Below are positions 22,999-34,329 of a stretch of DNA of 64,000 bases, one piece after another. The first letter of the stretch is position 1, and each line of letters begins with the position of its first letter. Below the pieces are notes generated by a model. That model was not told the DNA's origin. It saw only the letters and a program-made list of their open reading frames with translations, and did no database searches. The position numbers were made by a program, and so were the translations under genes. Source of the stretch: Dicyema japonicum (lineage: Eukaryota; Dicyemida; Rhombozoa; Dicyemidae); NCBI GenBank assembly GCA_011109175.1, contig RDEW01000031.1, positions 609,758 through 673,757 on the forward strand. Direction: 5' to 3'.

Positions 22999-25955
22999 TG
23001 TCGAAGGTAATTTTTTTTGAGATCAAAGTTTAACTTTTTCAATTATTTGTCCAAGATTGTTAGCAGCAATCCATACAGTGAAGATCCTGAACTCTCAGAG
23101 CTAATTAAGCTAAAATCTGTAACGAATCGATGATTTTACGTAACCAGTTAGAATTTTACGGATTTACTGAGGACTCCATTTGTTGTGCTTTCGACAGAAA
23201 AATGGATTTGTTTGTTGTTGGCCATAAAAGTGGTTTGATCAAACTCTACAACAAATCAGGTCACCACATCGTCCACACTCATTCTAATGTGGTTTGTATA
23301 ATGCAGATTGAATTTCTCGAAAATTTGGTTTTCCTCCTATTTACAACCACAGGGGCTTATTATATACGCCACATTCGATAATGTGATTACCCTCTTGGAC
23401 TTTAAGGCCAATAAACTAGCTTTGGTTGGTAAATACAAACTGGCTCATGAAAAGTAGTTCTTTTATATTTTAGAGTTTTACGTTCTTATTTGTGTGCAAG
23501 CAAACTAATTGGGTTTATGTTGGGAGTGACCGCGGGAAGGTGTACACTCTCATGAGTGAGGACATTAGTCACACGTCTAATGTTATTTCCTTCAAAGATG
23601 TCTACTCTAAGGTTGTCGCCATCGACGTGTCGTACAAGGATCCTTCCAAAATATTGATTGGTTATAGAGAAGGACTACTTATTGTGTGGAGTTTGAAGAA
23701 GAGATGTGTCAAACAGAAGATAGTAATTGGTCAAGTTATGTGGTATTTTATGCTCAGAGTCTTTTGTCTGCTGGCTTTCTGTGCGATGGTAAGAGTGCCC
23801 TAGGAGTCGATGTCTCACGGCTTTTGATCACTGACTTTGCAAGGACAAGTGTACTGGCAGAACACGTGGCTGTCTCTAATGTCCATGTTCTGGCAAATGA
23901 GTATGCTTTGTTTGTATTTTCAGTGTCTCTGTGTATATTGGTGATGACAATGTACATGTAGTTGCCAGTAATTACAGACAGAGTCTTCCATTTGGTTCAG
24001 TTTGTATGTGTTCTGCCGTAACTTCTCCTACAGCCGTGGTTTTCCTCTGTTATGAAGATGTCTACCTACTAGAAACGTGTGATCTGTCAAAGTATGGTCA
24101 TTTTAGCAGTTAGTTTGTCATTTACCTCCTTCTGGGATGTGTTTAAATTCAGACTCCCTACTTACATAAAATATGCAGGACTGTTGTACACTGGGTGGAG
24201 TTATTTGATAAATTTAGATACGCGGATGGGTCTGTCATGCTGTGGGATCTTACAAAAGGAGTACAACTAAGAGATCGGCTCGATTGGGGAAAACTATTTC
24301 TTGATTGTGACGGAACGGCGGACGTCACAGTCAAGTTTCTACAACCAGTTGGGGATACTTTTTTGGCTGCTACTGACTTTAGTGCTGTGTTATATATGTA
24401 CTCTGATACTGCAAGATCTGCCTCACTCCCTGTATAAGTGGAAGTAACTATAGGTCATCGTCCTTGACTTACCAGATGTCGATGAGGTGGATATTATGAT
24501 CATTGGCGATTTACCAGTCACGTGGAATGTCGGTTATCAGCCAGTGATTGGAATTTTGTCAAAGTCTGGGTTCATTACGTCGGTTGTTCATAACGGAAAA
24601 ATGTATTTTCCGTGTTTATGTTTCAGAATTGTCGTTGGGTTCGGTTATCAGCCAGTGATTGGAATTTTGTCAAAGTCTGGGTTCATTACGTCGGTTGTTC
24701 ATAACGGAAAAATGTATTTTCCGTGTTTATGTTTCAGAATTGTCGTTGGGTTAAAGACTGGAGATATATTTGTGGTTTCTGTGAGTGAAGAAAAATTGCT
24801 AGGACGCATTAATATCCCCACTATCGCCACTGGACTGGATGGTTGGCTTTATCTGTAAAATAGACTATTGCGTCACTTCCCTACAATTTTGCTGTGATTC
24901 CTCCGTGGTGGCTGGAATTACTGGGGGACTAATAGTCTTTATTCAGTTGAACCCCGGATTGGAATACAATATTGGTTGCAACATAGTTTAATGTTAGGTA
25001 TCTCTCAATGTCAGCCATTTAAGGGCTTAATATTTGTTGGGAGAGATATTGGATGTGATGATGATTTGGTCATCTCCTGGTCTTCATCCACTATCACTGT
25101 TTGCTGTGTGGCATCATTCCTAGATTTATCAGTTTAACAGTGAGTTTATTAGTATTAACAAACTCTCCCAACGAAACCTCCAATCCATTGTTAATGTGTC
25201 TCTCATTCGCCACCCACAAATATTAATTTTGTGTGAACTGGACAACAATGCAGTTGTTTGTTCTGTCCCCGACATGAGACAGTCCCCCTCCATATCCTAT
25301 GAAAGTGAGGAGTCTGTTGAGTAAGGGGATGTGGTTATTGTAGGCAAGTTCATAAAAGGCGTNCAGTTGTTTGTTCTGTCCCCGACATGAGACAGTCCTC
25401 CTCCATATCCTATGAAAGTGAGGAGTCTGTTGAGTAAGGGGATGTGGTTATTGTAGGCAAGTTCATAAAAGGCGTTTATTTTGTTCGGATCACGGAATTG
25501 TGTTTTCACCGCGGAATAACGGATTGGTAGAGAAGTTTGCACTATTCGAGTTTATTGTTTATCATAACAAGTCATAATAATTCAGCCAAAGCTGTGTTCT
25601 ATAATCCAGTGGTTCGGCCTTTGGCAACAAAATCTCAGTCCCTTATCAGGAAGATTCGAGGCTACTCAAATTGTGAGCAAATGCGTAAGTGAGTTCATAT
25701 ATTCTTAGTAAGCAATCCAGTAAAACCAGCTGCGACAATGTCTGCTTTGAAAGACACTGTGGATTTATATATGGTGGGGTATTATTATAGAATTTGAACC
25801 AACGTTCCGATAAACTGAACCAACTGAGCGACCGTGTGGAGAGTGTGGCTAATAGGGCTAAAATGTTCTCTGATCTTAGTAAACAAGTTAAGGTTTATTC
25901 TATTGTGTAGTTGTGTGATAAATATGAGAAAAAATCAAAATTTCCATTTTTCTAA
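22999..25955 (+). CDS. STXBP5: Tomosyn / syntaxin-binding protein 5-like WD-repeat protein
   Basis: A long split gene. Well-defined exons are 23148-23327, 23353-23453, 23476-23722, 24218-24431 and 24454 onward, with GT-AG introns of 29 (23119-23147), 25, 22, 23 (24195-24217) and 22 (24432-24453) bases. The N-terminal part reads as the first beta-propeller of tomosyn/Lgl: LEFYGFTEDSICCAFD, LFVVGHKSGLIKLY, NWVYVGSDRGKVYTL, KILIGYREGLLIVWSLKKR, and later YTGYADGSVMLWDLTKG. The C-terminus (about 25795-25955) is R-SNARE-like (KLNQLSDRVESVANRAKMFS, then KYEKKSKFPFF), which favours tomosyn over Lgl. Tomosyn competes with synaptobrevin for syntaxin/SNAP-25 and restrains vesicle fusion. The start (22999) and the exons at 23723-24194 and 24856-25790 are provisional. 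Two direct duplications break the model. Confidence 0.85.
24531..24752 (+). repeat. In-frame 111-bp tandem duplication in tomosyn
   Basis: Units 24531-24641 and 24642-24752 are identical over nearly all positions and add 37 codons (GYQPVIGILSKSGFITSV repeated). It is either a recent duplication in the second propeller or an assembly artefact like those joined by single Ns. Confidence 0.9.
25251..25475. repeat. 113-bp direct duplication joined by a single N
   Basis: CAGTTGTTTGTTCTG starts at 25251 and again at 25364, just after an N at 25363. The unit covers the tomosyn coding region. The single N marks a scaffold join of overlapping contig ends. Confidence 0.95.
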
Positions 25956-26529
25956 CTTTTATTTATATTAAAATATAATATTTTTACATTTCTGTGATTT
26001 TAGAAATTATTAAATTTACTTCACCTCTGATAACATTAGGAAACACGCATCCTAAACAGGTTGCTACCAAAGTCCTGGTGGTCCAGGGCAAACAAAGATA
26101 TCTCTAACTTCTCTTCCATCCATAGGTGGACTATGCGAACATTGTCGAAGTGCAAGTCCCACTCCAGGAGCAGCTAATCTGAACTTCTGATCTCAAAAGG
26201 TACGTTTACTATTTTGTTGTTTCAAGGGTCTGTATAGCACAACTGGATATGAAATCGTATATTTTTCAGTTTAGAAAATGATATCTATTTGCGTCAGTTA
26301 AGCTTAATATTTGACGAAAGTTATATGTTAGAAAATAATTATAGAGTACTAAACACAAAAATATATCAAATTAGTCCTGTAAAACATGTTTTTTGAAGTT
26401 ATTGGGGGATTGAAAATTTGCGGTTTAGTGAAAATTTCTTAAATCCATTTGAAACGTTTGAACCACAATACAATCTCCCATCTCACACAGATCTTTATTC
26501 AATCTCTAAACTCCAATAATTGGAAGAAC

Positions 26530-26829
26530 TCATTTCTCCTTCCAATTCTATAACTCGGAGGCCGAAAGGATATCCTTTTTTATTCCTATCTTATTAATCC
26601 ACACCCTGTCCAAAGTACCTAAAGTCATCCTCTTACCCCTTATCCACAACCATGATTCCAGCACGGTTTTGCTCAAGAAGATCGACAACTACACACTGTC
26701 CCAATTTACTATTATGACAAAAATGCAGTCATTTTTAGTGATATCAATATACACTTCATTGGAAAATTTATTAAACACTCGTCCAAACATGGAGGTTGAG
26801 GATGGTCAACTTTTACTCGGGTTGACGTA
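26530..26829 (+). CDS. Unrecognised open segment, probable exon
   Basis: About 100 codons stay open to TAG near 26829, without an ATG at the start. The composition is protein-like, with ISFFIPILLIHTLSKVPKVI, KKIDNYTLSQFTIM and SLENLLNTRPNMEVEDGQLL. It probably continues upstream across micro-introns. I do not recognise the family. The flanks 25956-26529 and 26830-27567 show no other supported gene. Confidence 0.4.
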
Positions 26830-26890
26830 GGAGGATTTACTTAACCACCCCAGATTAAGATCATGATTGATACTAAACGCAGTGATCCAT

Positions 26891-27190
26891 GGTTCTCCAT
26901 CTCTCCTGCTCTCTGTTTATACATGATACAAGAACAAACTAGTATCCTATCCAGATTACTTATCGTCTCAGCCATAAACCGTTCACGTCAATCTCCAAGG
27001 ATAAAGTAAAACTGGATAGTCTGTAAAAATGGTTGAAAAGGGTTCTCCATCTCTCCTGCTCTCTGTTTATACATGATACAAGAACAAACTAGTATCCTAT
27101 CCAGATTACTTATCGTCTCAGCCATAAACCGTTCACGTCAATCTCCAAGGATAAAGTAAAACTGGATAGTCTGTAAAAATGGTTGAAAAT
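26891..27190. repeat. 150-bp direct tandem duplication
   Basis: Units start at 26891 and 27041 (GGTTCTCCATCTCTCC) and are identical as far as I can compare. Non-coding or undetermined. Confidence 0.9.
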
Positions 27191-27567
27191 TTTCTGCCTT
27201 TCAATATCTGCAGCTATGTCGACGTTTAAACTATTCATTTAGAATCGACGATATAAAATACCAAGACTACCAACAATGATCCATTTTATAATTCTAGGAT
27301 AACATAAAACATAAAGATTAATTTCACGACCCATACAAAAAGCTTTCATTAAGGACATTCAGAAACTAAATGTTTAAGCGCATTCGTCAAAAAAATAAAT
27401 ACAATTTGAACGACTTTGTCCCACAAATCTACCGACAGACTATAATGCTGGCTGTGGAGTATGCCTCAGTCGATGGAGATTCGTCCTGCAAGAGCCATTA
27501 CACCATCTAGTCGATTCACTATACCGATCAACTCTTCAAATGTTTGGTAACACAAGTATATGGATAG

Positions 27568-28200
27568 ACGAGGATTGTTGAGTGAAAGGGACACAAATCA
27601 TGTTGTGATTTGGAAAAGTTTCTTCCTGAAATCAGTTTAAGACTTTTCTTTCCAAAATTTGCGATACAACTGACGTAAGAGAAATAGGTTTATAAAAGGA
27701 ATCCTTGTTGTTTTTGATTACAGGGATAATTATCAACATCAGTTGGTTGAGAATTCATTGAGAGCATTGAGTCCGTTTAGTCCAAGGTGTTTCAAGTGAA
27801 GGATACATGGGCCATCAGGTCCTTTGGCAAGAAAGTTGTGCGCTTTTGGATCAAATCATGTATTAGCGTTACGAGAACTTGGATATGACCTTTCGTACCT
27901 CGTAGTGGTTGGATTTTCTTAGGTCGAGTATCTTCGGACATTGGAATGTGACTGGTCTTGAAATAATTGGTCATCAAATCGTTTTACTGACGGCGAAAGT
28001 CTTTAGTTCGGTTGTTTTAATGAAGCATCCACTATGAGAGTAACCGGGATCAGTTTGACTGACCTGAACATCCTCGATGAATCTCCAGAATTTTTGAGGT
28101 TTTGATTTTGGGGTAAAATGAGAAATGAATTCAGTTTATTTTTTTTGACTTTAGAAATCAACATGGTTAAAAAATTTGTTACTATGCGGAGACTTAATTT
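27568..28200 (+). mobile_element. Jockey-like LINE repeat R, copy 2 (uninterrupted)
   Basis: Matches 5540-5689 plus 8815-9271 plus 9718-9755 in order. This defines the empty sites of the two insertions in copy 1. It has a degraded gag zinc-knuckle run near 27785-27815 and SLTDLNILDESPEFLRF-like coding near 28050-28100. No intact frame. Confidence 0.7.
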
Positions 28201-28605
28201 ACAATAATTGTTTAATTTTTCATTTATTTTGCACATTTGTGTGACATTACGCACGGACAGCCTGTTACAAAAAATCATTACACGAGTTTTCCACGGAAAA
28301 GTAAATAAAATTGAGTATGAATGTCGACAAAGATACTTCACTGTCAAGAATGAGATTATCAGAAAAGTCATTTGAAATTGTGAAGTTTGCTAATTTTTGC
28401 GTCCATTAAAAATTTAAGATTTCTTTTAATTGTTGACCCGAGATATAAATCACCATGTGTTCGCTTCTTGTCCAAATGAACGTTTTCTGATAGATTTTTA
28501 TTTATTTATTAACCCCGGGACCACCGAGAAAAACAAAAGAAATGTCAACTAGTTAGGTGATCCCAGTTCCCGCTACCAAACGTGCCATCTAAAGCCTGTG
28601 CGTCT

Positions 28606-29213
28606 TCACTGTTCCCAGTGCCGAAAGGAAATGCCTTCTTTGATCCTTGCAGAGGAAACCGATTGGGGACGTAAATTTCTTTCCAACAGATTTTTATGCG
28701 TGAAACAGTGAGAGGCTGAGTGGGTGTCTAACTTCCTTGCAAATTCGGAGCAATCCGGAACCACATCTACTAGTTGTAGACTCCGTCGGCAGGGGAGGTA
28801 TTTTTGTTCCACATTGTGGTCTCAGCATAGGTATTGTTTTTTTGCAGTAAGTTTAGTTTTTGGATAGTGTTTTCTGATAACACAAATCTCCATGCAGCAG
28901 AGGCATATTCCACGCCTGGCGCGATTGTCTGGCGGTATATAATTCCGATTGCTTAATTCATATTCACTGGGGTCTTCTGGATAAGTGCCCGTGTGGCATT
29001 CATTTACTGCAGTCCTTTGGTGAGGACTCGTTTGGCATGGTAGGTAAAATTAAGCAGCCTGTCGTAATCCACTCCCAGGATTGAGGGGTTTCTTGTGACA
29101 AGTATCCGAGTATGTCCGATGAATATTTCTGGAGCTTCTTTGGACCGACGGTTGGAGGTGAATAAATTGCATGTTGATTTTGGAGCCGACACGGAGAAAC
29201 GGTTATCTACCAA
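28606..29213 (-). mobile_element. Family E LINE fragment (post-RT and C-terminal region)
   Basis: The minus-strand frame at 29213-29004 gives SKEAPEIFIGHTRILVTRNPSILGVDYDRLLNF, the counterpart of the ILGVTFDS block at about 1810. The frame at 28812-28606 matches the C-terminal tail region. Both ends are truncated. No gene is seen in 29220-30195 apart from a duplication. Confidence 0.65.
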
Positions 29214-29841
29214 GCAATCATGGATACAATATACTTTCTTCTGTGCGAGTGAGACAGCTTATGGTGTCGAACTGCTTCTTGTTGCAATGATATATCATCA
29301 GTATAAGAAACCACAGACTCTGCTAATTGTGGGAATTGAGATCACCCATTTTTTGAAGATATTTTTGTTTTTCTTTCTCAGTGGAGTAATAATAAATTCT
29401 CAAATTCTCTTGTTATGAGAGCTTCTCTTTGATCATCCAGATTCAAAAAAATCAAGAAAGTTGGAGGTTAAGCTTCGGAACGACCAGGGGATATCTTAAG
29501 TCCAAATAAGAGAGAATGTTCTATGTTCTATAGAGAGAATGTTAATTCCGTATTGAAATTTCCTCGTTTAATAAAGTTTGGTATAATAATACTGCACTTT
29601 ACAAAGAACCACATTGGCTATAGATCCTCCTAGGCACACTTTATTTAAGTGTAGAACACTCATAACTAATCGATGAAAAAGAAATAAGGATTATGGAAAA
29701 CTCTCATTTGTGGAGATTAATCCAAGATTCTCTAACAAACTGTATGAAGAGTAAGTTACGGACACAAAGATCACTCAATTAGACGAAGACTCTTAACCTT
29801 TTGTAGTTCCCGGAGTAATAAATTAGATTATACAAAATCAA

Positions 29842-30103
29842 GTTTTTGTAGTGTCTACCAGGTATAAACCTGAGCACTTGAGAGAAAATATACAAACTTT
29901 ATTTTAACTCCAAAAATGTAAAATCAACTTATTTCCCGTTGGGAAAAGTTTTTCTTGCCTAATATTTTGAACGTTTTTGTAGTGTCTACCAGGTATAAAC
30001 CTGAGCACTTGAGAGAAAATATACAAACTTTATTTTAACTCCAAAAATGTAAAATCAACTTATTTCCCGTTGGGAAAAGTTTTTCTTGCCTAATATTTTG
30101 AAC
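29842..30103. repeat. 131-bp direct tandem duplication
   Basis: Units start at 29842 and 29973 (GTTTTTGTAGTGTCTACC) and are essentially identical. It lies just downstream of the VMP1 stop on the opposite strand. Confidence 0.9.
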
Positions 30104-30195
30104 TATGTTAACTTTTAAATTGGATTTATGTCAAATAAATATCTTCATACTAATAACAGAAAGTAAATCAACATAATAACTATAAAAAATAGATA

Positions 30196-31440
30196 TCAAG
30201 GATAGGCACGTCTTCTATATGCCTCAGAAAGTGACCTAATAATAGACACAACAAAGTATAGAGTGATAATCGTAGTCAGAACATAGGAAATAACCCCAGA
30301 CTGAATATAATCACAACGACAACCTTACTAGCATTCGAACTATGCAAACCAATCTTCTGGGCAGTAACAAAGTCCAACAGCAGCCTCTCCAATCTACTCC
30401 CCACGTAGGGCACATAACTACACAATCACACCCAATCAAACCATAAAAACGATATTATTGTCTCAACGTGGTGCTGACTGAAGATCACAATAATTATCAA
30501 CACCTTCTATAACAACATTCACAAACCTGCATCGGAGCCTTAATAAACCCCTTCCCAATCAAAGTAGCACCGAAAAAACGCATGAACGGAATGTGAAAAT
30601 GCCCGCACGTGATCCCTGCCAAATCGAAAAGAGGATTTGGAATCTAGACTAATTATCACACCAAACCGAAGCACAAGCCAAGATGCCGAAGAACCCCAAT
30701 TTCTGGACCAGGTGGTACAAAATTAGGCGCAGTCGGTTTACCAAACCCTCAGAATAAAACTCTAAGGTCCTTACTAATTCCTGGACGTCGACTCCCTCCA
30801 GCTGTTTTATCTTGTTGAAACTCTCGTCCTGAACCCCTGACATCACTGAGGCCTTGGCCACGAAATACGGAGGAAGTTCGCCAATAGCCGTCCCCAGTCC
30901 CTTGGTCGTCAAACACTAACTAACCCACAGAAAAGTCTCCGACTTGACAAAAGAAAATAATTTCATGATAGTTATCGCGACAGTTGCGGGAGATGTGGGA
31001 CAATATATCCTACAATTAGCTAGTCTCTAACTCATGGGGGTAATTAGGAAAGTCCAGCGATTGGCATTCGTATGCAGAAATGGTAATCTGGGCCACGTGA
31101 GGTCCCTAATATGACTCATACATATTTACAAGGTAAATGACGAATGTGTGGAGACCACAGCCGAGCCCCACTGATGACAAAATACCCAGCCAAATCCACC
31201 ACAAGTACCACTGGATCATATAATAAGTCTAAATTGTATTTGAATGGTTACATGTTCTGATAACTCCACAAAGTTGTAGAGGAGTAATAAAATCAAGGGA
31301 CTGAGTATCACTAGTCGAAAGAATAATGTGTTCGAGTACGCTCTGTTCATAAATTTATTGAATACTTTATTGTAATCTGTCTTAGAATGTAAATTAGTTG
31401 TAATAACGCTTGAAATGTTGAAATAAACGTTTCCAGGCAT
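30196..31440 (-). CDS. VMP1: Vacuole membrane protein 1 (VMP1)
   Basis: Nine exons on the minus strand: 31252-31440, 31130-31228, 31032-31105, 30925-31009, 30667-30900, 30527-30643, 30442-30506, 30324-30417 and 30196-30300. The introns are 23, 24, 22, 24, 23, 20, 24 and 23 bases, all GT-AG. The spliced frame is 1062 nt, 353 residues, somewhat shorter than vertebrate VMP1. Signature blocks: [90 protein letters not shown] and [20 protein letters not shown]1 is a multi-pass ER membrane protein of the DedA/VTT superfamily, with scramblase activity needed for autophagosome formation and lipid export. The exon 1 N-terminus is divergent but has the expected first membrane segment. Confidence 0.96.
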
Positions 31441-31594
31441 AACCAAGTAAAAAATTGAATCACAGACATCTACGTAATGCGATTAATTATTTTTGAATTA
31501 TTTAAATTTACTATTTGACATTTGGATTATTTTTAATTAATAACAAATTTATAAATTATTAATATTCAAAGACAGAGAAAACGAGGAGGACCTT

Positions 31595-31801
31595 ATGCTA
31601 TGGACACTTACTCCGAAAAGACGAATTCGGTTCTTGTCTTCCTTTACCAGACAAGTTATCATTTATTCTTCAAGCAGCTTTCTCATATCCGAGACCTCCG
31701 GTGAATGTAGAGACCTGTGGAAGCGTTCAGCATTGCTGCTTGACGCTTGGGGACAGCCGACCTCCTACAAGGTAGCGAGGTCGGGGTTAATAACTAACTA
31801 A
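31595..31801 (+). other. Open segment of uncertain origin
   Basis: A 68-codon open stretch without a recognised motif in an otherwise AT-rich spacer (31450-31990). It may be retroelement debris. No function is claimed. Confidence 0.2.
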
Positions 31802-31989
31802 TATTCAATCTTAGATGGTTGGTGTGATAAGGTGCTTTGTGGAGGCCAATTGAATTCTCTCTGAAAATCACTGTGAGAAATTGTCAGGGGGAAAAAGAAA
31901 ACTCACTTTTGTCAACATGGGTGGATGTAGAATGCTATGATTCAGTTGATTATTTTTACCTAGTCGAATGCTGTTCTGTTATTGTCAAA

Positions 31990-32570
31990 GTTTATTATTA
32001 AAATTCCCAGGATTGGTATCCCCCCGTTTCCCACAAGCATATAGTACTTAAGGTTTTGTGGTGCACTCCAATTATCCACACCACTAGTTTCTTTTGCCTA
32101 ACGTTCCTCTTCCCTTGTTTCGTATTTAATCTGTTTTTGGTTTCCTCCAAATTGGGCACAATAATGATCCTGACAGAATGGAAATAATTCTCGCTTGTCT
32201 ATAAGAAAGTTGCGTAAAACATGTCCGAACAGTCCCAACATGATTTTTGAACTTTTTGGTTTATCAGTTTGTAGAGTTTCGTTTGTGATACACATAGTGT
32301 CTTTCAAGATTTATTTTCTGTGTTCCCACGTTTCAAAGTTAAATAATGGGATTTTTTGCACTAAAAAGTCATATAAATGCATTCGGAGATTCATGCTTTA
32401 CGCACTTCCATATGCTTCACATATTTTTACTGCAGAAGACGCCAACATTATTCTACTAACAATGTCCTCAGAATTCCCAAAAGCAAGCCGATTTTTTATA
32501 AATGTCTATTTTTCATCAATTACTATGGGATCTCTTTAACGTTGGGTTAATTTTGATCGTCTCTCCAAAG
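31990..32570 (-). mobile_element. LINE C-terminal fragment
   Basis: The minus-strand frame at 32307-32098 contains IMLGLFGHVLRNF, the FGHVLR box found at the end of several LINE ORFs here. Upstream on that strand, IKNRLAFGNSEDIVSRIMLA (about 32505-32440) has the same layout as the post-RT region of family C. Confidence 0.6.
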
Positions 32571-32706
32571 TATTCTTTATGATTATTTCCTTGCTTTATT
32601 CACAACTCCAATACGTAACCCTACATCATTTGACAAAAAGTCTGACGAAATTAGTTCTACAGACGTTCGTTTAGATAGCCCAATTTTCTTGCATTGTCCC
32701 TCAAAG

Positions 32707-33135
32707 CAGCTTCAATGTATTTGCAAAGGGTCTGGCGAAAGTGAGTCACCCTTTAGGAGTACAGATGTAATTAAAATTACAACCTTCAGATTCTTGAGTG
32801 GATTATTCCCTGTTATGGAAGGTTAGTGTTGATTATCTCGTTGAAGAATAAAAGATATTTTCAACCAGTTGAGTCTGTGTTTTAGCAATTCCTCACAAAT
32901 ATTGTCAAAAATAGTGAGTANCAGCTTCAATGTATTTGCAAAGGGTCTGGCGAAAGTGAGTCACCCTTTAGGAGTACAGATGTTATTAAAATTACAACCC
33001 TCAGATTCTTGAGTGGATTATTCCCTGTTATGGAAGGTGAGTGTTGATTATCTCGTTGAAGAATAAAAGATATTTTCAACCAGTTGAGTCTGTGTTTTAG
33101 CAATTCCTCACAAATATTGTCAAAAATAGTGACTA
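32707..33135. repeat. About 215-bp direct duplication joined by a single N
   Basis: CAGCTTCAATGTATTTGC starts at 32707 and again at 32922, right after an N at 32921. A few substitutions separate the units, as expected for two haplotypes. The stretch 33136-33960 shows short open segments but no gene I can support. Confidence 0.93.
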
Positions 33136-33968
33136 ATTTTGGAATCCATGAAGACTATGACCGAACTTGGACTATATTTTTAATTGATTTTTGTTGATTC
33201 TCGCTTGAGTATTGCACATTTTACTACATGAACAAAATCTCCACTCGGTCGTGTAAAAAATTAAACCGTGAAGTTTTTTTTTGATTTCATGTCGAAGTGA
33301 ATTCCGTGACTTGTTTAGTTCATCTCTTTGTGGAGTTATAGTTATAAGCATTTTACATCGCTTGTATTAGTACCATACCATTCTTCGGTGACCCACTTTA
33401 TAACTTGAGTGATTCTTGCAATGTTAGTTACTTACCTCATTCTCAATAGCATTTAGGGGAGGCTGCCATCAAGCGTCAACTTTGAGATGATGGGCGCTAC
33501 CACAAGTCCCATAGAATCATTGGTGGGTCTGGTCAAGATAAGAATTGATTGATAATACCTCCAAAGATAGTCAAAACTCAGATTCGAGGAGGAAAGATTT
33601 TTGATGATTCATTTTGTTGCTTCTGGTTTGTGTTGTAGGATCAAATTCATGTCCCGACTCCTCATTCACTATCCTCAGTTAAATGTAAATAGAATCCGCA
33701 ACAAAATTTCAAAACTGAACTCTTTTATGACAAATTTGATCGTGGCATGGCTCTCAATCAAGAATCAAAAATTATTCACGACCATTACCCCTTAATTGTC
33801 AGGATAATATGTAGTCCGTAGAGATTGGGTCCATGTGGGGGACTACCTCGATTATAAGAAGTGGACTAAGTTATTGTGATTATAATTAGCAAGGAAAGAT
33901 AAGTTAGGATGTTCAGGGTGTGATTGAAGGAAAGGAGCCCTGCCAATTGTTGGCTTATCTCCGCCATT

Positions 33969-34202
33969 GAAATGTACGCTTTTTCTAGCGGAAACGATAA
34001 TAGTTTTTCATTATTTTAACTCTCTTCACTCGAATAACAAATTTAATAGTTGCTCCTCTCGTTATGATTCTATACTTGCTTTCTTGAAATGTACGCTTTT
34101 TCTAGCGGAAACGATAATAGTTTTTCATTATTTTAAGTTTCTTCACTCGAATAACAAATTTAATAGTTGCTCCTCTCGTTGTGATTCTATACTTGCTTTC
34201 TT
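33969..34202. repeat. 117-bp direct tandem duplication
   Basis: Units start at 33969 and 34086 (GAAATGTACGCTTTTTC), with a few substitutions between them and one frame kept (39 codons). No known protein is encoded. Confidence 0.9.
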
Positions 34203-34329
34203 ATAAAAGCCATCCCTCATATCCGCAGATAAGGGGACCACCACTCTATTCCTTGTATCTCGCGTTACAACAATGAGAGAAGGATCTCCAAACAAATTTC
34301 TAAACTTAATACATTATTATTCTCTACTA

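Noticed and set aside
23754-23957. Minus-strand open frame inside tomosyn
   Set aside because: It overlaps plus-strand exons with clear family similarity and has no recognisable motif of its own.
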